Source: Sphingorhabdus sp. EL138
Lineage (GTDB): Bacteria > Pseudomonadota > Alphaproteobacteria > Sphingomonadales > Sphingomonadaceae
Length of the DNA stretch: 64,000 bases
NCBI RefSeq assembly: GCF_945862485.1
Contig: NZ_CAMAYF010000005.1
Span: 1-64,000 of the forward strand
Reading direction: 5' to 3'
Position numbers and translations under genes: made by a program. The notes beneath the pieces were generated by a model, which did not search any database, was not told the DNA's origin, and saw nothing but the letters and a program-made list of their open reading frames with translations. Shown piece by piece: positions 17,580 to 26,808 of the stretch (the first letter of the stretch is position 1; every line of letters starts with the position of its first letter).

Positions 17580-19025
17580 ATGGGGGCAGGCACGTTGGCC
17601 GAAGGCAATTCAGTATCGCAAAGCAAAGTCGGTCCATCAGGAAGCGGGAATGATGTGTCTATATCACATGCCCGTTTCGACGCTGATTGGCACAATATCT
17701 CCTCCGGCTTGCGTCGAGATTTGGGTGCGCAGGTTTACGGCCAATGGATTCGCTCCATCAGCCTTGGTGACTATTGTGACTTGACTGGCACGTTGGAGCT
17801 TTTGTTGCCCTCCGACTTTTCCGCAAGCTGGGTTTCCGACCATTATGCCGACCGCTTGCGCCTGGCATGGTCCAGCACAAACAGCAGCGTCAAGCAGTTG
17901 AAAATTCGCACCCGCCCCGGCGCGCCGCGCGTCGAATTGCTGCGCGCTTCAACCAATGCAGAACGCGCGGTCGCGCAAGAAACGAATGAGGCACAAGCCA
18001 CGCGGTCGGCGCTTGACCCGCGCATGACTTTTGCGAATTTCGTGAAAGGCCAAACCAATGTGCTGGCGCTGAGCGCTGCAGAGCGCGTGGCGTCGAAAGA
18101 CAAGCCCTTGTTTAACCCGCTATATCTGCAAGCGGCAACTGGCCAAGGCAAAACACACCTGATGCATGCCATTGGTCATGCTTATGCCGAGGTTAATCCC
18201 GACGCGCAGATTTTATATATGTCGGCTGAAAAATTCATGATGGAATTTGTGACCGCGATGCGGCGCAAGGAAGTGATGGAGTTTAAAGCACGTTTGCGTG
18301 CTGTTGACGTGCTGCTGATCGACGATATCCAGTTCATCATCGGCAAGGTGTCAACGCAAGAAGAGTTTCTGCACACCATCGATGCCATCATTGGCGCAGG
18401 CAAACGCTTGGTGGTTTCCGCTGACCGCGCACCGCAAGCGCTGGACGGCGTGGATCAGCGCATCTTGTCGCGCCTGTCGATGGGCCTTGTTGCCGATATT
18501 CAGCCCGCAGATCTCGAATTGCGCCGTTTGATTCTGGAACAGCGCCTCGCCCATATGCCAGAGGCGCAGGTGGGTGAAGAGGTGGTCGAGTTTCTTGCCC
18601 GCACGATCAGCCGCAATGTCCGCGAATTGGAAGGCGGCTTGAACAAGCTGCTCGCTTATGCACAATTGACGGGCAAGCCAGTCACGCGGACTTTAGCTGA
18701 AGAGCAGCTCAAGGATATTCTAAGTGCGTGCCGTCGCCGTATCACCATTGATGAAATCCAGCGTGCCGTGTGCGAATATTATCGTATCGACCGCAGCGAA
18801 ATGTCCTCAAAGCGCCGGGCGCGCGCGGTTGTGCGTCCGCGCCAAGTTGCCATGTATCTTGCCAAGGTGATGACACCGCGCAGCTATCCTGAAATCGGAC
18901 GCAAGTTCGGTGGGCGTGACCATAGCACGGTGATCCACGCGGTACGCTTGGTTGAAGGGCTTCGGCAACAAGACAGCGACATGGATAATGATGTCCGCGC
19001 GTTGCTCCGCCAACTCGAAGCCTAG
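17580..19025 (+). CDS. dnaA: Chromosomal replication initiator protein DnaA
   Basis: A 481-residue AAA+ initiator that unwinds oriC. Domain I starts near DADWHNISSGLRRDLG. Domain III has Walker A in ATGQGKTHLMHA and Walker B LLIDDIQFI. The C-terminal DNA-binding domain has RPRQVAMYLAKVMT and the DnaA signature GGRDHSTVIHAVR. The ATG at 17580 is preferred because GGGGTGG precedes it; GTG 17553 and ATG 17556 lie in frame upstream. The stop TAG is part of a palindromic sequence resembling the end of the foldback element at 63296. DnaA-box-like TTATCCCCA (8 of 9) follows at 19072. Confidence 0.97.
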   Translation: MGAGTLAEGNSVSQSKVGPSGSGNDVSISHARFDADWHNISSGLRRDLGAQVYGQWIRSISLGDYCDLTGTLELLLPSDFSASWVSDHYADRLRLAWSSTNSSVKQLKIRTRPGAPRVELLRASTNAERAVAQETNEAQATRSALDPRMTFANFVKGQTNVLALSAAERVASKDKPLFNPLYLQAATGQGKTHLMHAIGHAYAEVNPDAQILYMSAEKFMMEFVTAMRRKEVMEFKARLRAVDVLLIDDIQFIIGKVSTQEEFLHTIDAIIGAGKRLVVSADRAPQALDGVDQRILSRLSMGLVADIQPADLELRRLILEQRLAHMPEAQVGEEVVEFLARTISRNVRELEGGLNKLLAYAQLTGKPVTRTLAEEQLKDILSACRRRITIDEIQRAVCEYYRIDRSEMSSKRRARAVVRPRQVAMYLAKVMTPRSYPEIGRKFGGRDHSTVIHAVRLVEGLRQQDSDMDNDVRALLRQLEA

Positions 19026-19050
19026 GGTCAGGACCCTAATTTCCACCCCT
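19023..19050. repeat. Sequence resembling one end of the 63296 foldback element
   Basis: Starting with the dnaA stop codon, TAGGGTCAGGAC is identical to the first 12 nt at the outer edge of the foldback element (63295-63306). Over 26 nt ungapped, 21 positions match, including a second run TCCACC. AGGGTC-AG-GACCCT is also a perfect 6-bp inverted repeat. It could be a solo terminal repeat left by a related element, or a shared protein-binding site. No second end is visible nearby. Confidence 0.35.
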
Positions 19051-19103
19051 TTTCAACAAGCTTTCCAGCGCTTATCCCCATGATGTGAGTCGGAGGGATA
19101 AGT

Positions 19104-20207
19104 ATGAGTCAGGTTTGCGCTTCATGCGGAGCGACTTCGGCTAATCAAGCCGCTTTCTGCGCCAGTTGCGGGCGTGCGTTGAAGCCCAAAATGGCCCCAA
19201 AATCCGCCAAGTCGGCCGCGAATCGTGATTGGCGGATGCCATTTGTCGCGGTCGTTGCTGTGTTGGCGATGGCCGCATTATATTTTTGGCTCTTCATTGC
19301 GGATGATTTGAAACGTGGCTCAGATATGCCCACCACCGAAGCGGGAGAGGCTTCAAACCCAGACGCGCAAATATTTTTCGCAATGACTGACGCGAACTTG
19401 CGCAGTAAACCAACGATAAGCGGCAGTGACATATTGGGCAAGTTGCCCCGTGGTTCGCAAGTGACCGGCACAATTCAACCAGGTTCAGGTGTTGATGGCG
19501 GGTGGCTGGAACTGAGTGATGGCAATGGTTTTGTCGCACTGGTCAATCTGTCACAGAACAAACCACCGGCGTTGGTAAAGGCGCTCAATGATCAACTATG
19601 GGTTGCAGACGGGCTGATTGATGTCTGGGCCACGACCTTGGCAGATAGCAATTTGCTGGATCGGCTGCGCGAGGGTGCACAGCTGACACTGGTGGGCACC
19701 ACGGCAGATAACTTCGTTGAGGTGAAGCTTGCCGATGGACGCTATGGGTATCTTGCAGACGCTCCATCGATCTTGGCGCGCATTGGGGGCAAGCCAATTG
19801 CCATCGGCTTCAATCCACAGACCTGTGCGTTTTCCGGGGAAATCGGTGCTGAATTTGCCAAGATCGGTGCGCAGTTGCGGGCACAATGGCAAGCGTTGGA
19901 AGCAAAGGAATTTGCCAATGAAGCTGCCCGTCAAAAGGCCTATGCAGCGGTGGAAGGCAAAAGCAAATATCTCAGGCTACGCCGATCATTCGAAGGCTTG
20001 TCGTTGACGGGCCTGGCGCAGCATTATGAATCGCAGTCTTTATATTTCGATGACTCACCCGCCAAAGTTATGGACGTATTCCGCGCGCAAGGCTTTGACA
20101 TCGGACGCGACGGGCTTTTCACGGGGACGGAGCTTTACGCAGGAATTGCCGCTACGCGGGGTGAAGGCGCAGCCTATGGAAAAACCGAACTGGGCTGCGG
20201 CGTATAG
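19104..20207 (+). CDS. Zinc-ribbon membrane protein with SH3-like domains
   Basis: A 367-residue protein of unknown role. An N-terminal zinc ribbon has C5-x2-C8 and C19-x2-C22 (CASCG twice). A basic linker and one transmembrane helix (about 45-65) follow. The remainder would be periplasmic. A bacterial SH3-like segment is recognisable at about 95-150 (NLRSKPTISG...GWLEL...GFVAL), and a second similar segment (LTLVGTT...VEVKLADGRYGYL) follows near 195-220. The C-terminal 150 residues match nothing I recognise. A cytoplasmic zinc ribbon joined to outer SH3-like domains suggests sensing or scaffolding at the envelope. It follows dnaA by 78 nt and converges on a DUF4136 lipoprotein gene. Confidence 0.8.
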   Translation: MSQVCASCGATSANQAAFCASCGRALKPKMAPKSAKSAANRDWRMPFVAVVAVLAMAALYFWLFIADDLKRGSDMPTTEAGEASNPDAQIFFAMTDANLRSKPTISGSDILGKLPRGSQVTGTIQPGSGVDGGWLELSDGNGFVALVNLSQNKPPALVKALNDQLWVADGLIDVWATTLADSNLLDRLREGAQLTLVGTTADNFVEVKLADGRYGYLADAPSILARIGGKPIAIGFNPQTCAFSGEIGAEFAKIGAQLRAQWQALEAKEFANEAARQKAYAAVEGKSKYLRLRRSFEGLSLTGLAQHYESQSLYFDDSPAKVMDVFRAQGFDIGRDGLFTGTELYAGIAATRGEGAAYGKTELGCGV

Positions 20208-20229
20208 AACGCCACAGCCCGAATAGGGC

Positions 20230-20883
20230 TTAGCGCTTCTCCTCTGGCGCGACGGAAATCCGGACGGTTTCGCCGCCATTGCCGGGGAAACCCGTGAACA
20301 TGGCCTCGACCAGATTTGGTACCAGATAGGGAAGTTTGTTCGAACGCGACTTGGCCTCCGCCTTGCCTTCGAATAGCCGCTTGCCGTCAACATTGCGGTC
20401 AATCTTCATATCCAGATTGGCGGTGAACACCGTGAAACTGTCGATGTCATATGGCCGGTTAAAGCCGCTATAGAGAAACGGATCATAAAAACCTACGACA
20501 TAGCGTGCGCCGCGACGTGTGCGCACGACAAAGGGGCGGTAAAAGCGGCCATAGCCCCAATATGGATCGTAAAACGGGTCTTGACGAATGATGTTACGCT
20601 CCTTGCCTTCATCGACGGCATAATCGAGCGATACGGTCATGTCGGCGGTTGCCACCGATGACGGCACATACCCAACTTCCTGAAGTTCCTTGGCGACCAA
20701 CGCGGCATATTGACCAAATTCTATGCCACCGGAGTTGGCGGGGTTGGCTGCGCGGATCATAAAGGTCTGACCCTGCGGCGCGGGTAGTTCCTGAAAGCGC
20801 GAAACATCGGCGTTAAAGGGCGTCGCGCATGCGCCTAAAGCAAGCAGTGCCAGCGGAGCGAGAAAAGTTACGACCTTTTTCAT
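20230..20883 (-). CDS. DUF4136 family lipoprotein
   Basis: A 217-residue exported lipoprotein. The start is taken at ATG 20883, with GAAGGGAT about 10 nt upstream, rather than the in-frame TTG at 20901. The signal peptide ends in a lipobox LLALGAC, so the lipidated cysteine is near residue 18. The mature part begins FNADVSRFQELP and contains FYDPYWGYGRF and an aromatic-rich VVGFYDPFLYSGF, as in DUF4136 proteins (recalled resemblance). Function is unknown; the family is thought to be periplasmic or outer-membrane attached. Confidence 0.82.
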   Translation of the reverse strand: MKKVVTFLAPLALLALGACATPFNADVSRFQELPAPQGQTFMIRAANPANSGGIEFGQYAALVAKELQEVGYVPSSVATADMTVSLDYAVDEGKERNIIRQDPFYDPYWGYGRFYRPFVVRTRRGARYVVGFYDPFLYSGFNRPYDIDSFTVFTANLDMKIDRNVDGKRLFEGKAEAKSRSNKLPYLVPNLVEAMFTGFPGNGGETVRISVAPEEKR

Positions 20884-20986
20884 CCATTCATATCCCTTCA
20901 AAAGCGGCCAGACGCCGTCTTGTTATTAACCTGTCAAAATTAGGATGGTTTCGCTGAACTAAGGTTGAACGACGATATAACAACAT

Positions 20987-21985
20987 TTAACGTAGTAAGC
21001 CAAGCGCAGCATAAGCTGCCTTTAACGTTGGTGCGCCCAATTCGCGGGCCTTGGCCGCGCCCTTTGCCAATGCCGCGTCGATTTGTTCATGATCATCCTT
21101 GAGCGCGCTAAAGCGTTCCGAAATGGGACGCAAATGTTCGACTACAATTTCTGCCAGTGCAGGCTTGAAGGAACCAAAGCCCTGACCGCCAAAACGTGCC
21201 AGCGTTTCGTCCACCGTCTCATTCGCAAAGGCCGCATAAATACCGACCAGATTCTTGGCTTCGGGACGGCCTTCCAGACCATCTGCCTCCGACGGCAATG
21301 GTTCGGGGTCGGTTTTTGCTTTCTTTATTTTGCTTAAGATCGTGTCAGCATCATCGATCAAGTTGATACGGCTCATGTCGCTTGGGTCAGATTTGGACAT
21401 TTTGGCGCTGCCGTCACGCAAGCTCATGATGCGCGCGGTGGCTTTCGGAATGATGGGATCAGGCAAGGTGAAAATCTCTGTGCCTTTGCCAAAATCGGTG
21501 TTGAATTTCTGGGCGATGTCGCGTGCTAGCTCCAAATGTTGCTTCTGGTCTTCGCCCACAGGCACATGCGTCGCCTGATACAGCAGCACGTCCGCGGCTT
21601 GTAAAACAGGGTATGTGAACAACGCAATGCTCGCGCCTTCGCGGTTCTTGCCCGACTTGTCCTTGAACTGGGTCATCCGGTTGAGCCAACCCATCCGCGC
21701 CGTGCCTGTCAGCAGCCATTGCAGTTCAGAATGGGCAGGGACCCGTGCTTGATTGAACAGAATCGCCTTATTGATATCCAGCCCGCAGGCGAGCAAGGCC
21801 GCTGCCATCTCGCGGGTGTTGGCGGTCAACTCCTCGGGCACATGGGGCATTGAAATGGCATGCAAATCTGCGAGGAAATATAGGCATTCCATTTCATCCT
21901 GCATCTTCACCCAATTGCGGATCGCACCCAGATAATTACCGAGATGAAGGTTGCCCGTTGGCTGAATACCGGAAACGACGCGCAT
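20987..21985 (-). CDS. trpS: Tryptophanyl-tRNA synthetase
   Basis: A 332-residue class I aminoacyl-tRNA synthetase that charges tRNA-Trp. It starts [17 protein letters not shown], with the HIGH-type motif HLGN at 14-17, and has the KMSKS motif intact (AKMSKSDPS). Length fits bacterial TrpRS. The open frame continues 139 codons upstream into murJ, but the family N terminus fixes the ATG at 21985. It starts 5 nt after the murJ stop and is the last gene of a secB-murJ-trpS block. Confidence 0.96.
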   Translation of the reverse strand: MRVVSGIQPTGNLHLGNYLGAIRNWVKMQDEMECLYFLADLHAISMPHVPEELTANTREMAAALLACGLDINKAILFNQARVPAHSELQWLLTGTARMGWLNRMTQFKDKSGKNREGASIALFTYPVLQAADVLLYQATHVPVGEDQKQHLELARDIAQKFNTDFGKGTEIFTLPDPIIPKATARIMSLRDGSAKMSKSDPSDMSRINLIDDADTILSKIKKAKTDPEPLPSEADGLEGRPEAKNLVGIYAAFANETVDETLARFGGQGFGSFKPALAEIVVEHLRPISERFSALKDDHEQIDAALAKGAAKARELGAPTLKAAYAALGLLR

Positions 21986-21990
21986 AGATA

Positions 21991-23595
21991 TTACTCGCTT
22001 GCAGAAGACGTAGGCGCGGCTGCACGCCTGCGGAAAAGGGATTTGAGTTCGCTGATCCGGTAGGCCCCGAAAAGCAATATGGCCAGCGCATAAACTGCGC
22101 CGCCCACGCTGACCAAAATGGACAAAACGGCAATGCGTCGCCACAGGCCCGTACCAAGCTGGCCTTCGATAAGCGCATTTCCGAAATAGAGCGCGACGCC
22201 CATAAGGGCCGCCGCCAAAATTATGCGCCATGCCTTTTGCTTCAACCGCGCATCGACGGCAATATGGCCGCGTTTGCGCAAAGTGAACCACAGCAATGCG
22301 ACGTTTACCCAAGCTGATATGGCCGTCGCCACGCCGACGCCGATATGCGCCAAAGGCCAGATCAAGATCAGGTTGCCGACAAGGTTGACCAGCATCGACC
22401 ATAAGGCCAGTCGCAAAGGGGTTTTGGTATCGCTCCGCGCGTAAAATCCAGGTGTCAGAACCTTGATGAGCACATAAGCCGGAACGCCTGCCGAAAACGC
22501 CATCAGCACCGCCGCGGTCCCTTGAGTGTCGGTAGAAGTGAAGGCGCCATGTTCGAATATGCCATGCACAATCGGGATCGCCGACACAATTAACGCGACC
22601 GTCGCAGGCATTGCGAAGAATAAGGCAAGTTCGACAGCGCGGTTCTGTGTGTCGGATGCGGCTATGCTATCTGCCCCGGCAATCTGCCGCGATAGGGCAG
22701 GCAAAATAGCTGTCCCGATTGCTATGCCAATCAGGCCCAAAGGCAATTGGTTCAAGCGGTCGGCATAATAGAGCCACGATACCGAGCCTTCGGGAAGGAA
22801 CCGTGCCGCAAGCGAGGTGGAGATCAAGAGATTGAATTGGATCGCGCCCTGGCCAATCGCTGCGGGGGCAATCAAGGCCAGCATCAGCTTCACATCCGGC
22901 GTCAGGCGCGGCAAACTAAGCTTCAGGTTAACGCCCGCGCGATGGCAGGCCCAGATAAGCCACAGCAATTGCAGCGCGCCCGATACGGTAACTGCGACCG
23001 CTTGCGTGACCGCCGTTTCAACCTCGGTATCGCCGCGGAAAAATATCAGCGCGATGATCATGCAGATGTTCAGCAATATCGGTGCGGCGGCATTGACCCA
23101 GAATCGGTTTAGCGAATTCAATATACCACCAAGCAAGGATACCAATGATATCAGCGCCAGATAGGGAAAGGTAATGATCGTTAAGTGCCGGGCCAGCGCG
23201 AATTTCTCCGGCCCGCCATCGGGAAAGCCGCCCGTCATGGCCCAGACAATAGGGCCAGCCGCGAGCATCATGAGGGCCGTAAACAGCACGAGAAACGGGA
23301 ATAGCACGGACAGTATTTGGCTGGCAAAATGGCGCGCGGCGATCAGGCCTTGATCAGCTTTCTCGCGCTCGGCCTCCGTCATTTTCTTGTTAAACAAGGG
23401 CACGAAGACCGCCGCAAACGCGCCTTCGGCAAAAAGTGCCCGGAACAGATTCGGCAAACGCCACGCGATCAGGAAGGCATCGGACGCAAGACCAGCACCC
23501 ACGAAGCGCGCCATCAACATGTCGCGCACTAGGCCCAAGACGCGGCTGACCAAAGTCAGCCCCCCGATGGTGATGCTGTTTCGAACCAGGCTCAT
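21991..23595 (-). CDS. murJ: Lipid II flippase MurJ
   Basis: A 534-residue polytopic inner-membrane protein of the MviN/MurJ group that moves lipid II to the periplasm for peptidoglycan synthesis. The N terminus [27 protein letters not shown] is characteristic, as are [15 protein letters not shown] and about 14 hydrophobic segments. A short basic C-terminal tail (RRRAAAP) follows the last helix. It lies 23 nt downstream of secB and 5 nt upstream of trpS. Confidence 0.95.
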   Translation of the reverse strand: MSLVRNSITIGGLTLVSRVLGLVRDMLMARFVGAGLASDAFLIAWRLPNLFRALFAEGAFAAVFVPLFNKKMTEAEREKADQGLIAARHFASQILSVLFPFLVLFTALMMLAAGPIVWAMTGGFPDGGPEKFALARHLTIITFPYLALISLVSLLGGILNSLNRFWVNAAAPILLNICMIIALIFFRGDTEVETAVTQAVAVTVSGALQLLWLIWACHRAGVNLKLSLPRLTPDVKLMLALIAPAAIGQGAIQFNLLISTSLAARFLPEGSVSWLYYADRLNQLPLGLIGIAIGTAILPALSRQIAGADSIAASDTQNRAVELALFFAMPATVALIVSAIPIVHGIFEHGAFTSTDTQGTAAVLMAFSAGVPAYVLIKVLTPGFYARSDTKTPLRLALWSMLVNLVGNLILIWPLAHIGVGVATAISAWVNVALLWFTLRKRGHIAVDARLKQKAWRIILAAALMGVALYFGNALIEGQLGTGLWRRIAVLSILVSVGGAVYALAILLFGAYRISELKSLFRRRAAAPTSSASE

Positions 23596-23618
23596 CTGTT
23601 CACCTGGTGCCGTCGGCT

Positions 23619-24128
23619 TCAGGCTTCGCCGGCAGGCTGCGTCTCTGCCATTTGCTGCGCCTGCGAAAGCTGCTGAATATAGAGCGCATTGAAGTCGATA
23701 GGTTCAAGCACCAGTGGCGGATAGCCGGCATCGCGCACAGCGTCGGCAACGATTCGGCGCGCAAAGGGGAACATCAAGCGTGGGGCTTCACCGAATAAGA
23801 ACGGATGGGCTTGCTCTTCGGATACATTACGCAGGCCAAACAAGGTGCCATAATCCAGCTCAACGGAGAATTGGACGCCATTGTCGGTCTCTGCCTTGAT
23901 AGCAAGCCGTAAGGCGACTTCATGCACTTCGTCGGTAATGGCGTTGGCTTGGATATTGACCTGCACATCAATTTGCGGCGCGCCTTCCCAGTTGAAGCTG
24001 TGCGGGGCGTTCGGATTTTCAACCGACAAGTCCTTGATATATTGGTTCAACATACCGACGGCGGGCAAAGTATCTTCGCCATTGGCTTTTACCTTTTCGG
24101 AAACGATGGTGCCTGTGTCGTCGGCCAT
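23619..24128 (-). CDS. secB: Protein-export chaperone SecB
   Basis: A 169-residue tetrameric chaperone that keeps precursors unfolded and delivers them to SecA. Family segments include the YIKDLSVENPNAPHSF region, VNIQANAITDEVHEVALRL, FGLRNV, FLFGEAPRLMFPFARRIV and GYPPLVLEPIDFNALY. The ATG at 24128 is chosen over an in-frame GTG at 24158. It is divergent from a Tim44-domain gene, the usual alphaproteobacterial setting, but the fxsA gene often seen between them is absent. Confidence 0.96.
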   Translation of the reverse strand: MADDTGTIVSEKVKANGEDTLPAVGMLNQYIKDLSVENPNAPHSFNWEGAPQIDVQVNIQANAITDEVHEVALRLAIKAETDNGVQFSVELDYGTLFGLRNVSEEQAHPFLFGEAPRLMFPFARRIVADAVRDAGYPPLVLEPIDFNALYIQQLSQAQQMAETQPAGEA

Positions 24129-24365
24129 GATGTGTCGTGCTTTCTTATTGTTTGCCACAGCCGCAATGATACGACCCTTTATGGCCGATGCGCCTAGCAG
24201 GCGAACCGTTAAAGGGCAATGATACTTGCGATTGCGGCAAGGTGCAATTTTCTTTGGGCAAGGCCCTTTGAAACGCGTATCTTTAATTCCTATATATTTT
24301 TGAGTCGGCTTAACGAAAAATTTCGTACAGAGGTCGCAGATAGATTCTTGCCGGATGGAGGCGTT

Positions 24366-25025
24366 GTGACGTTTACGATTGTATTGCTTGCTCTTGTTGC
24401 AGCTTTCTTGGGCCTTCGCCTATATTCGGTCCTTGGAAAACGCACGGGACATGAGCAGGAACCTGTTGCGCATCGTCCTTTAGAGGCGAATACCGCGGCA
24501 TTATTGCGGCAGCCTGCGGCTGGCGGTGACGCTGCTTCAGCTTTACCCGCTAATGACCTTTCAAAAGTCGATATGGCGGCGCAAAGCGGTATTAAAGCCA
24601 TTGGCAATGCGGATCGTGGTTTTGAACTTGGCGCGTTCGTAGAGGGTTCAAAAACCGCTTATAAAATGGTGCTTGAGGCTTATTGGAAGGGTGACAAGGA
24701 AGCGTTGCGCTTCCTCTGCGATGATGACGTCTATGCAAGCTTTGCCGAAGCGATTGATGGCCGTGCTGCGCGCGGAGAGACCCTCGAAAACCGCTTGGTG
24801 CGTATTGACGAAGTACGCGTTGTCGGCGCAAGTTACGATCACCCCATGGCCCGCATCTCGGTGCGCTTTGACGCCGACATTGCCGCGATGGTTAAGGATG
24901 CCGATGGAAATATCATTGGCGGATCGATGACCGATGCGGTCGAAACGCATGATATCTGGACCTTCATGCGCGACGTGAAATCGGACGGCCGCAACTGGAA
25001 GCTTGACGAAACCGACTCGGTCTGA
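24366..25025 (+). CDS. Tim44-domain membrane protein
   Basis: A 219-residue protein with one N-terminal membrane helix (TFTIVLLALVAAFLGLRLYSVLG), a low-complexity linker, and a Tim44/TimA-like domain (FKTAYKMVLEAYWKGDKEALRFL at about 98-120, then the VRVVGASYDHPMARISVRF strands). The GTG at 24366 is preferred because GGAGG sits 4 nt upstream and the protein then begins directly with the helix; the open frame starts at 24219. Homologues in alphaproteobacteria are linked to inner-membrane protein assembly. Neighbours are secB upstream and mltA 12 nt downstream. Confidence 0.88.
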   Translation: MTFTIVLLALVAAFLGLRLYSVLGKRTGHEQEPVAHRPLEANTAALLRQPAAGGDAASALPANDLSKVDMAAQSGIKAIGNADRGFELGAFVEGSKTAYKMVLEAYWKGDKEALRFLCDDDVYASFAEAIDGRAARGETLENRLVRIDEVRVVGASYDHPMARISVRFDADIAAMVKDADGNIIGGSMTDAVETHDIWTFMRDVKSDGRNWKLDETDSV

Positions 25026-25037
25026 TTCACCTGGGCG

Positions 25038-26246
25038 ATGAAACGCGCCCTTTTCCTTCTCGGTCTATCGGCCTTCACACTCTCCGCTTGTGCAAGCGGG
25101 GTGACTTCGTATGGTGGCCCTGCAAGCTCGTCGGAGGCAAAGGTCGCCTCCCCGCCAGTCGCGGATATAGCGGCAACGCCTGCACCGGCGCGTGACGTTA
25201 CAACCGCTGCTGGGCTTGGCGTGGTGCGCGGTCCGCAAATTACCACGTTGCAGGTGGATACGCGCAAAACGGCGCTTGCCCTAGACAGTTTTAGAACAAG
25301 TTGCCCCGGCCTTGTCCGCCGAAGCGACGCTAGCGGCCTGACCGAAGGCAGCGACTGGGTGGCGGCTTGCAACGCCGCCAAAACCTGGACGGGCGACGCC
25401 ATTTCCTTTTTTGCAGAACATATGGATGCAGTGCAGGTCGGCACTGGCAGGGCTTTTGCCACGGGCTATTTTGAACCGGAAATTGCCGGTTGCCGTATGC
25501 GGCAAGCGGGTTGCGATGTACCCGTCTACAAACGGCCGTCGGACCTGATCGATGTTGACCTTGGGCAGTTTTCCGATGAGCTGAAGGGGCGCAATATCCG
25601 CGGCAAGGTCAGCGGTACCAAATTTGTGCAATATGACGATCGGGCCGCGATTGAGGGTGGCTCCTTGGCCGGGCGCGGGCTAGAAATCGCTTATGCGTCC
25701 GATGTTGTGGAGTTTTTCTTTCTGCAAATTCAGGGATCGGGTCGGCTGAAACTGCCCGACGGCAATGTGATGCGCATTGGCTATGACAGCCAAAATGGGC
25801 GTGGCTATACCGGAATTGGTAAGCTGATGCGGGATCGCGGGCTAATTACTGACGCCTCTATGCAGGGTATCGTCGCCTTTTTGCATGCCAACCCTGAAGA
25901 GGGGCGCAAGATCATGCAGGAAAATAAAAGCTATATTTTCTTCCGTGAACTGACGGGCGCGGGGCCTTTGGGCGCGATGGGCTATCCTGTGGTGGGTGAG
26001 GCGAGCATTGCCGTGGATGTGAAATTCATCCCGCTCGGCGCGCCGGTATGGCTGTCGATGGACCGTGCGGAGCCCAATGGCATTTGGATTGCACAGGATA
26101 CGGGCGGTGCCATTAAGGGCGCGAACCGCATCGATACCTTCTGGGGCGCTGGCGACCGCGCGCGGGTGATTGCGGGCGGCATGGCGGCGCGGGGTGCGGC
26201 ACTTGTTTTTCTGCCTAAGGCTGCGGTTGCGCGGTTAGGTCTGTAA
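25038..26246 (+). CDS. mltA: Membrane-bound lytic murein transglycosylase A
   Basis: A 402-residue lipoprotein that cleaves peptidoglycan to 1,6-anhydromuropeptides. The signal peptide ends in lipobox TLSAC (cysteine near 18). The MltA domain has GYFEPEIAG, FVQYDDRAAIEGG and FFLQIQGSGRL. The C-terminal 3D domain carries WIAQDTGGAIKGANRIDTFWGAG with the catalytic-type aspartates. It follows the Tim44-like gene by 12 nt and precedes the Smr gene by 7 nt, forming one transcript. Confidence 0.95.
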   Translation: MKRALFLLGLSAFTLSACASGVTSYGGPASSSEAKVASPPVADIAATPAPARDVTTAAGLGVVRGPQITTLQVDTRKTALALDSFRTSCPGLVRRSDASGLTEGSDWVAACNAAKTWTGDAISFFAEHMDAVQVGTGRAFATGYFEPEIAGCRMRQAGCDVPVYKRPSDLIDVDLGQFSDELKGRNIRGKVSGTKFVQYDDRAAIEGGSLAGRGLEIAYASDVVEFFFLQIQGSGRLKLPDGNVMRIGYDSQNGRGYTGIGKLMRDRGLITDASMQGIVAFLHANPEEGRKIMQENKSYIFFRELTGAGPLGAMGYPVVGEASIAVDVKFIPLGAPVWLSMDRAEPNGIWIAQDTGGAIKGANRIDTFWGAGDRARVIAGGMAARGAALVFLPKAAVARLGL

Positions 26247-26253
26247 AGCTGGC

Positions 26254-26808
26254 ATGGCGCGGCCTCTCGACAGCACGGAAAAGTCGCTTTGGGGCAGGGT
26301 CATTGCGACCGTAAAGCCCTTGCATGGCGGCAAGCCAAAGCCTGTGCCTGTCGCAACCCCGGCGGCGGACAAGGCCGTGCTGGCGAAGTTTTTGAACGCC
26401 AAACCGAAGCCAGTTCCCGCCGAGAGAAAGCCGAAACAAACGCCCGTGCAAAGCAAGATTGCACCTGTGCCGCATAATCTCGACGGACATTGGGACAAAC
26501 GGATCGCGCGGGGCAGCATCCTTCCCGATGTCAGCATCGATTTACACGATGCGTCGCTGTCGCTGGCGTATAACCGTCTCGACGGCGCGTTGGAGCAGGC
26601 AATTGCGCAGCGGATGAAAGTGATATTGCTCGTTACGGGCAAACCCCGCGCGCATGATCGGGCAAGTGGTGAGGGCCGGGGCGCGATTGCGGCGGTTGTG
26701 CGCGATTGGCTTGCCGCATCGCGGCACGCCCGGCATATTTCGGCGGTACGCAACGCCCATCCGCGCCATGGCGGCGCTGGAGCGCTTTACATTATGATGA
26801 AAAGCTAA
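26254..26808 (+). CDS. Smr-domain protein
   Basis: A 184-residue protein with a Pro/Lys-rich N-terminal half (to about 75) and a C-terminal Smr domain. The domain includes SIDLHDASL, where DLH is the catalytic-type motif, LLVTGKPR in place of the common TGKG, RGAIAAVVRDWL, and the HPRHGGAGALYIMMK end. Smr domains cut or nick branched nucleic acid or mRNA in stalled ribosomes. It is the last gene of the Tim44-mltA-smr block. Its stop overlaps the convergent dapE stop within CTAA. Confidence 0.88.
   Translation: MARPLDSTEKSLWGRVIATVKPLHGGKPKPVPVATPAADKAVLAKFLNAKPKPVPAERKPKQTPVQSKIAPVPHNLDGHWDKRIARGSILPDVSIDLHDASLSLAYNRLDGALEQAIAQRMKVILLVTGKPRAHDRASGEGRGAIAAVVRDWLAASRHARHISAVRNAHPRHGGAGALYIMMKS

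Noticed and set aside
21986-22402. 139-codon N-terminal extension of trpS
   Set aside because: It overlaps murJ on the same strand in another frame, and TrpRS is complete from 21985.
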